Part shown: positions 58,001-64,000 of the stretch, piece by piece | How the letters are laid out: every line of letters starts with the position of its first letter | Position numbering within the stretch: the stretch's first letter is position 1 | Origin: Taxawa tesnikishii (nom. ined.) | Taxonomy: Eukaryota; Ascomycota; Dothideomycetes; Dothideales | Direction: 5' to 3' | DNA: 64,000 bases | Assembly: GCA_030247885.1 (NCBI GenBank) | Contig: JAPDRO010000003.1 | Coordinates: forward strand, 1,674,001-1,738,000 | Notes under the pieces: model-generated | Told to the model about the DNA's origin: nothing | Seen by the model: only the letters and a program-made list of their open reading frames with translations | Database searches by the model: none | Made by a program: the position numbers and the translations under genes

Positions 58001-59831
58001 ATGGCCAATTTCTTGGAGCAGTTGGACGCTCAAATAGCCGAGCTCTTCTCTTCCTGGAACCTCTACACCACAATAATTGCCGTCTGTCTCGCAGCATTCG
58101 TCGCTTACCCGATCATCTTCTGGGAGGAACCGGACACGCATCCTCTTCTACTCGCTCGCCAATCCGCACCTTCACCTGTCAGACACTCGGGAGAGTCAGC
58201 AACCTACCGTTCTCCCGAAGTGCCTCATGGATATCCGCTGAAGTCCGGTCTTAATGTCAAGGACGCTGGAGCGCCAAGGTGGGCTGGAGGAAAGGATGGA
58301 GACATTCGGGATATCTGGCGCGAGGTTATGAGAGGTGGAGAGGGAGATTCGCCGGCTGGCATGATAATGACCGTCATGGGAAAAGAGGGAGTGTATGAAC
58401 ACAATCTGAAAGATGTCTCGAAAGAGATCAACATTATTGGCAAGCACCTGCAACAGACCGGTGGGAAGAGGGTGGCTATCTACCTGCCGAACGAGCTGGA
58501 GTACCTCTCCGCCATCTTCGGTGAGCGGGTCGGGACTAGGCTGCAAATTCGGTTGCTTACCCATCGCAGCGTGCGCTTTCTACGGTCTTTCTGCCATCTT
58601 GATCCCCTACAACCAGCCACAAGATGTTGTTATGAAGCTGCTGAATGACACGGGAGCCGACTGTCTTATTGCCGCTGCCGGTTCTTTGCCGCTCGAGGAG
58701 GTCTGTAGCAAGGTCTCCGGCATCGAACAGGTGACCTGGGTTGTCGAAAGTACTAGCAGACACATGGATTGGACTGGCGCACCAGAAGAGGCCAAAGGCA
58801 AGGTCAGGGTCTCTGTCTGGCACGAACTCGTGGACGATGGGAAGGCACAGGCCAGCAGCGAACTACCATCCAACGACGAAAGCCCGGAACTTGGCAGGAT
58901 AGTCACCATCTGGCATGAGAAGCATGGAGGGGCTTCGCAGATTGTTGAATTTACTCAAAAGGTACGACATCATTCTCTTCTCGGTCACGCTTCTGCTAAT
59001 ATGGCTTCAGAACATAGTCTCAGCAGTTGGCGCTCTGAGCTCGGCTCTTCCCCTCCGCCAGCGTCTGAGTCCTGCCGACCTGGTCCTTCCAGCCGACTCC
59101 TTCAGCCACAGCTATGTTCTCTGTTTAACCTTCGCTGCTCTGTTCAACCACGCTTCTCTCGCCATCAACTCAGTCGCTGGTCCAGGTGTTGAACTTCCAC
59201 GCGTCACGCGGAGTGTCTCGCCTACCATCATTATTGCTTCTGCTGAAACGCTTGCAAACACGCACACTGCAGAGACTGCAGGCATTTCGTCTTCGATTCA
59301 GAAGATCGCGCACGTGAGCCAATCTCAGGCACAGAGTGCTGGACGCATGCCAACCGATACCTTGCTTTTTAAACTGCTCGCACCTAGTGGCAACACACCC
59401 GGCAAACTGAGGCTCATATTCACATCTGAGCGCGTAGGCGCAAGCAGCCCGGCGCTCAGCAGTACGATGTTGAGCGATTTGCGTATTTTCACGAGGTCCA
59501 GGATATGCTATGCACTCACTGCTGCAAACGTTGCGGGCGCTGTAGCCCAGACGAACCTGTTCGACTACCGAGGCACTGACGGCACACAACACAGCCATTT
59601 CGGTGTACCGCTCAGCAGTGTTGAGGTCAAACTCGTGAGCAAGAACGATGCGAAGGTTGACGGCAATTTGCCAGAGGGCGAGGTAAGTCCGATACTGTCA
59701 GCATACATGGATATCGTGGAAAAGCTGATCGATCGCAGATTGTCGTCTCCGGACCCGCTGTTGCTGGTGGCCAGACCAAGCTGGGAGTCAGTGGCAGCTT
59801 CAGGGAAGACGGCACTCTAGCGTACGCATGA
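58001..59831 (+). CDS. degenerate acyl-CoA-synthetase-like (ANL) membrane protein
   Basis: Four exons (58001-58520, 58570-58961, 59011-59682, 59739-59831) give 558 residues with intact frame; introns are 49, 49 and 56 bp. The N terminus (MANFLEQLDAQIAEL) precedes a helix (YTTIIAVCLAAFVAYPII). The N domain resembles long-chain acyl-CoA synthetases (IIGKHLQQTGGKRVAIYLPN, then FYGLSAILIPYNQPQDVVMK). Where the ATP-binding T-S-G-T-T-G-x-P-K loop should be, the sequence is HEKHGGASQIVEFTQKN, without the Thr/Ser/Gly run; the later YG-x-TE and GD-x-x-x-x-D motifs are also absent, and the C-terminal subdomain is missing. It is therefore probably unable to make acyl-adenylate. The related fungal family shares this loss, so a binding or regulatory role is likelier. 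The substrate is unknown. Confidence 0.85.
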
Positions 59832-60234
59832 GAAGAATTCAAGTGCCGTAGGCCAGTCAGCCAATCAGCTTGTTCTGACCCGTTCTGTAAACAACAAGTA
59901 GAAAGAAGCCGATAAGTGTTGGAGATATCAGTTTCTTATCACCCTTTTCCGAGCAATCCGAGGAGATGTGGTCGAATTTAACCCCATTCTCCACGTTTTT
60001 GGTTTCGTTCCACCTGCCTTATCAGGGACGCTGTTCCCCAACCCCAACAATGGCAGGCCTGGGCGTTCATCGCCCTATCGATATGCTTGCATCGCGCTAT
60101 CATTCAATCATGCCAATGTCATGGCGTTTTCGTAAAGATAAAGAATGAGAATCGTACGTATAACACGCAGCTCGGCCGTGGTTTTTTATGTCGCTTTTCC
60201 GTCCCGCATCTATTCTCTACCTCCCAGCGGCACC
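59832..60234. other. intergenic, NCS1 promoter
   Basis: No gene is supported. The last 60 bases lie just before the CACCATGGG start of the permease gene. Confidence 0.5.
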
Positions 60235-62231
60235 ATGGGTCTCAGATTACCTCCCTTGAAGGTCGAGCAGCCGAAGTCTGCCTTTGCGACTGGCAACGCA
60301 AGATGGACGAATAAAGATCTGGATCCGATACCGAGGCACTTGAGGAAATGGGGCGTTTGGAGTATAATCGCATACTGGATCTCGGACGCATTCAATGCGG
60401 CTACTTGGCAATTTGCTTCGAGGTATATTGGATCGGTCTTGTTGCGGGGACGGGCTTGGAGGCTGATAAAGAGCGCAGTATCATTGCTGTTGGCTTGACC
60501 TGGCGTGAATCGGTAGGAGTGTATCACACTCTCACCACTCTCAACCTTGCTGACAACCTGTTCCCAGATCTCAATTGTCGCCATCTCCTTTTTCATCGTC
60601 AGCATCGTCATCGCCTTCAACGGCGCAACAGGCGTCATCCACCACGCACCCTTCCCCGTCATCGCACGCGCCTCATGGGGATTCTGGGGCTCCTATATCG
60701 CCATCATCTCGCGCGCGATCCTAGCAGTCTTCTGGTTCGCCATCCAAACCATGAACGGCGCCAACACTGTGCGTAAGTATTTGCGCACACATGCCACACT
60801 GTAGGCATCGTTAATCATGCAACAGGAGTCATGTTGGGCGCCATCTGGCCATCCTTTCTACGCATGCGTAACACCATCCCTGAAGACCAAGGCATCACGA
60901 CTGACACCATGATCTCCTTTGTCATCTTCTGGATCGCGCAGCTGCCCTTCCTCTACATCCACCCTAACACCTTACGCTGGCTGTTCGCCGTCAAAAGCAT
61001 CATTGTGCCCATCGCCTGGATCGCGATTCTAATCTGGGCATTCGTGAGCACCAAACACAACGAGAACAGCATGTGGGACCAACACGCGACAATCAGAGGC
61101 AGCGCGTACTCATGGGCCTGGCTAGCGTCCATGACCTCCGTCATCGGCAACTACGCCACTCTGTCCGTCAACCAGGCCGACTTCAGCCGCTACTCGAAAG
61201 TCTCGGTCAAATGGCAACTCCTCTACGTACCCATGCTGCCGGTCATCTTCACCTTCATCTCCTTCATCGGTATCGCGGCCAGCTCGGCCGGTGCGGTCCG
61301 CTACGGCTCTCTGCAGTGGGATCCCATGGCGCTGATCTCGAACTGGGACAATCGGGCGTGCCGCTTCTTCGCGGCGTTCAGTTTCGCGCTCGCCGCGCTG
61401 GGCGTCAACATCAGCGCGAACTCCCTATCCGCAGCGAACGATCTCACGGCTCTGTTCCCGAGCTACGTGAACATCAGACGTGGGCAGCTGCTCTGCGCCG
61501 TCTTGAGCTGGGCTCTCGTGCCGTGGAAGATCCTGGCGAGCGCGGGTAGTTTTCTCAACTTCATGTCCGCGTAAGTGCCACTCTCCCCATCTCCGTTGCC
61601 TCGGCTTATCATCTCGCGAACTTCATCCAATGTACGCTTGATGCTAACGTTCGGGGTCGAACAGTTACGCCGTCTTCCTCGGTCCCATTGCCGCTATCAT
61701 GCTGTTCGATTTCTGGGTCGTCAAGAGCCGCCGTTACGATACCCTCGCGCTTTATAGACCGGACGGCGTATACCGCTACGCCAAGGGTTGGAACTGGAGA
61801 GCCGTGCTTGCGTTCGTGATTGGTATTGCGCCGACACTGCCCGGCTTCATCAACAGCATCAACACGAAGATCAATGTTGGCGTAGGGGTAAGTGCCATCT
61901 GTTTGCATTCAAACTCCTTTATGATCGAGCGACTGGCAGCGCGGAGACCGTAGTGGCTAGAAGAGTGAACGTGGTCGCTGACCTGAGGCAATAGGCACAT
62001 CCGTACCAGTTCGGCTGGCTGCTGAGCTTCGTCGCTTCTTCGCTCGTCTATCTGGGGTCCAACTGGCTGTCCCCGGCACGAGAAGCTCTAATCGACAGAG
62101 CCGTGTTACCGGATGAGATATATGACGAGGAGGGCGTGATCGAAGGTGTCGAGAGCCCACCATCGGATGGAGAGAACGGCTCATCGGAGGAGAAGAAGGG
62201 GTGGAGAGTCTGGGCCGACAAGTTGCTGTGA
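60235..62231 (+). CDS. NCS1 nucleobase/allantoin-type permease
   Basis: Six exons (60235-60422, 60479-60512, 60568-60772, 60826-61570, 61665-61887, 61995-62231) give 543 residues in an unbroken frame; all introns have good GT-AG signals with CTGAT, CTAAC or CTGAC branch sites. Family blocks are present: WSIIAYWISDAFNAATWQFA, SIIAVGLTWRES, FPVIARASWGFWGSYIAIIS, SVIGNYATLSVNQADFSRYS, SFALAALGVNISANSLSAAN. The NCS1 family (Fur4, Dal4, Fui1, FurA-type) imports uracil, allantoin, uridine or hydantoins by proton symport. I expect 12 transmembrane helices at the plasma membrane. The substrate is not fixed by the sequence. The second exon, only 34 bases, would be missed by simple scanning. Confidence 0.96.
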
Positions 62232-62554
62232 TGATTGATGTGATGGTTATGATACATTATGACTAACTAGTGCTGGTATATCCGATAGATTTGAAAAGAA
62301 AAGAAGCCAGTACAAAAAAAGGTAGACGGCCAACCCCTCCCTGCATTTGCGCCTCTGCATGCTGTCGCTGCTGCTGGGGATATCAAAACCTCGCAGAAAA
62401 CCAGGACAAGAAAAAAAAGGATAATTCTAGAACCAGCCCTTCCCAACGCGGTGCATCCTAACCGCTCGACCGATTCCCACCTGAGGAGAGTCCGGTCCTG
62501 AGTGTATGGAGTCCACCTACGCGGTCGTTAGGACTCGGCACAAGGCCTTTCTCC
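62232..62554. other. convergent 3' flanks
   Basis: The space between the NCS1 gene and the end of the SAT4-type gene. A run of A near 62412 might belong to the permease 3' UTR; nothing else is visible. Confidence 0.5.
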
Positions 62555-64000
62555 TCAGTTGAAGTGACGCACATCCGCCACGTCCGCCGCATCCTCGTCT
62601 CCCTCCTGGCGCTGCTCAGCATCGCCTTCGGCATTCAGGAGCGTGATGCGCTGCTGATGACCGCTTCCATTCTCCTCCTCCCACGCCTTCCAATCCATGG
62701 GGATGACGACTCCATTGTCCTTGGTAGGGAGTTCGACCTCTTCTTCGCGCCCGTGTTCATCCTGCTGACGGCCGCGGCGCCGCCAAAGTGCCTCGCCATC
62801 ATGTCGACGATGCTGGCCTTGCGGCCCTTCTCGCCCGCGTACCCGTACTGGAGCGTGACGCGACGGCCCAGGTTGTCGACGCCGTACATCTTAGGCCCGT
62901 TGCCCTTTCCGGGGCTGGTGGCGAGGTCGACGTCCTTGAATTCGTACTGCGCGCCCTTGGGACGTTGAAGCTCGTAGCCTTCAAAGGCGGACTTGCGGCG
63001 AATCTTCTCGAGGCCGGCGCGGACGTCATCGGCTTGTTGCGCGTCGATCACTTTGCCGCCTTCCTCGTCTGGAAGCATAACCCAGAAACTGCCGTCCTTG
63101 TTGCCGGCGCAGCACTCGAGCATGGGGCGGAGGGTGGCAAGGAGACGGCGGTCATGCCAAGGCCGATCTCGACGATCGAGAGGAGGGAGATGGCGGTGTG
63201 GATGGTGGATTCGAAGTCCGGCTTGAAGTCCTCGTAGAAGGGAATGCGGACAGTGGCGATGGTGGCCGCCAGGAAAGAGAGGGCAATGAGGATACCTGAG
63301 GCGATCTTGGCACGGCGTGGAAGCTGCATGTTAACGACGAGCGAGATGGAGACGATAACAAAAAGCCAGTCGACGAAGGCGTTGACAGCGCCGGCGCTGA
63401 TGTTAAGAGGCACAAGCACGCGGCGGAATGGCAGGCACGCATTGGCGGAGGAGCCTGCAGAGAGATGCTTTGGGTTACCGCATTGGAAGATGTTGATGAA
63501 CAGGTAGCCGAGGTTGTAAACGGCGTAGATCGAGGTGGAAAAGATAAGCGTCCAGCGGTGGAGGGGCAGGGCCATGGGCTTGATGAAGCGGCCGCTGTTC
63601 TTGATCAGGCGCAGGAAGTAAAGGGTGATTGAAGTCTTGAGAAGAATCTGGGTCAAGAGGTAGCATGATGTTGCGGTTACAGTGTACTGGGGGTAGGTGA
63701 ACTGGATCGCCGAGTGGGAATTGAAACGAATGGTATGAATCGCGTGGAAGGTATATCCTTCGGCCATTTGCACGATGCCGAGCGTAATGATGAGGCCACT
63801 GGTGACGAGGAAGCATAACTGGGATGTATCAGCAGATCTTCGATGCTTCTCGAGATGCTGTTTGCCATACAAGACTAAGCAAGATTGTTCCGTCGTCCCA
63901 GCCAAAGGACCGCGTCACGCAGGTTCGTACGCATATCCTCAGGAACACAGTGATGAAAGACAGAATGAAAAATGCGGATGGCACCACTATCGCAGCCAGT
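62555..64000 (-). CDS. SAT4/Pth11-type seven-helix receptor-like protein, 5' partial
   Basis: The gene runs off the right edge, so its start is missing. The visible first exon (to 63871) encodes a helix and ends CVTRSFGWDDGTILLSL; the FGWDD motif is the signature of the rhodopsin-like SAT4 domain. A 52-bp intron (63870-63819, TGCTGAT branch, CCCAG acceptor) leads to exon 2 (LCFLVTSGLIITLGIVQMAE, then LLKTSITLYFLRLIKNSGRF, FINIFQCGNPKHLSAGSSAN, VNAFVDWLFVIVSISLVVNM). The cytosolic tail ends ADVADVRHFN. Two frame changes occur, both consistent with one missing base: near 63134-63141 and near 62766-62781. Such proteins are often plasma-membrane sensors, as in Pth11, but most have no known ligand. 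No CFEM domain is visible in this part. Confidence 0.85.

Noticed and set aside
1-64000. CRISPR array, LTR element, LINE or long TIR transposon
   Set aside because: None seen. Apart from the 612-bp MITE I found no element ends, no reverse transcriptase-like frame and no spaced short palindromic repeats.

Overview
The window is chromosomal DNA of a filamentous ascomycete (Pezizomycotina, probably Dothideomycetes; the class is an inference). Genes lie on both strands. Introns are short (49-208 bp), usually with GTAAGT, GTGAGT or GTACGT donors and CTAAC or CTGAC branch sites. The proteins are typical of moulds: the ERMES subunit Mdm12, Rrn11, a SAT4/Pth11-type seven-helix receptor, Dal5-type and NCS1 permeases, DUF3431, and several fungus-only membrane proteins. 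There is no operon, CRISPR array, prophage, secondary-metabolite core gene or intact transposon.

Layout. 1-7.4 kb is gene-poor apart from a 48-residue Cys/His peptide and MDM12. 7.4-17.7 kb holds a five-helix membrane protein, a two-helix protein with a disordered tail, a coiled-coil protein, a GFA/CENP-V zinc enzyme and the AP-1 mu adaptin. 17.7-23.6 kb has a decayed tandem repeat, a small two-exon gene, a 713-residue membrane-anchored protein and a hAT-type MITE. 24-34.5 kb is dense: a small secreted Cys protein, a short Prp3_C/RWD-like protein, SGT1, a DUF3431 protein, a gamma-glutamylcyclotransferase-like protein, RRN11 and a RING-H2 protein. 35.8-46 kb carries a UIM-like protein, a probable mitochondrial small protein, a large membrane protein, intron-containing tRNA-Pro and tRNA-Lys, a 2EXR/F-box-like fragment and AIM25. 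46-64 kb carries SEN2, UBC7, a Gln-rich protein, a Dal5-like MFS transporter, a single-pass Pro-rich protein, a degenerate acyl-CoA-synthetase-like protein, an NCS1 permease and a SAT4 receptor cut by the right edge.

The genes are mostly unrelated housekeeping functions: RNA polymerase I initiation, tRNA splicing, ERAD ubiquitination, vesicle coats, ER-mitochondria tethering and HSP90 co-chaperoning. The two permeases for nitrogenous compounds, about 5 kb apart, are the nearest thing to a functional theme. I see no previously undescribed system.

The strongest anomaly is technical. Fourteen genes change reading frame once or twice, and nearly every break is explained by one missing base, usually in a short homopolymer. 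Essential genes such as SGT1, RRN11 and SEN2 are among them. This looks like systematic base under-calling in the assembly, not gene decay. Coordinates of affected genes span the whole gene, with the probable break stated.
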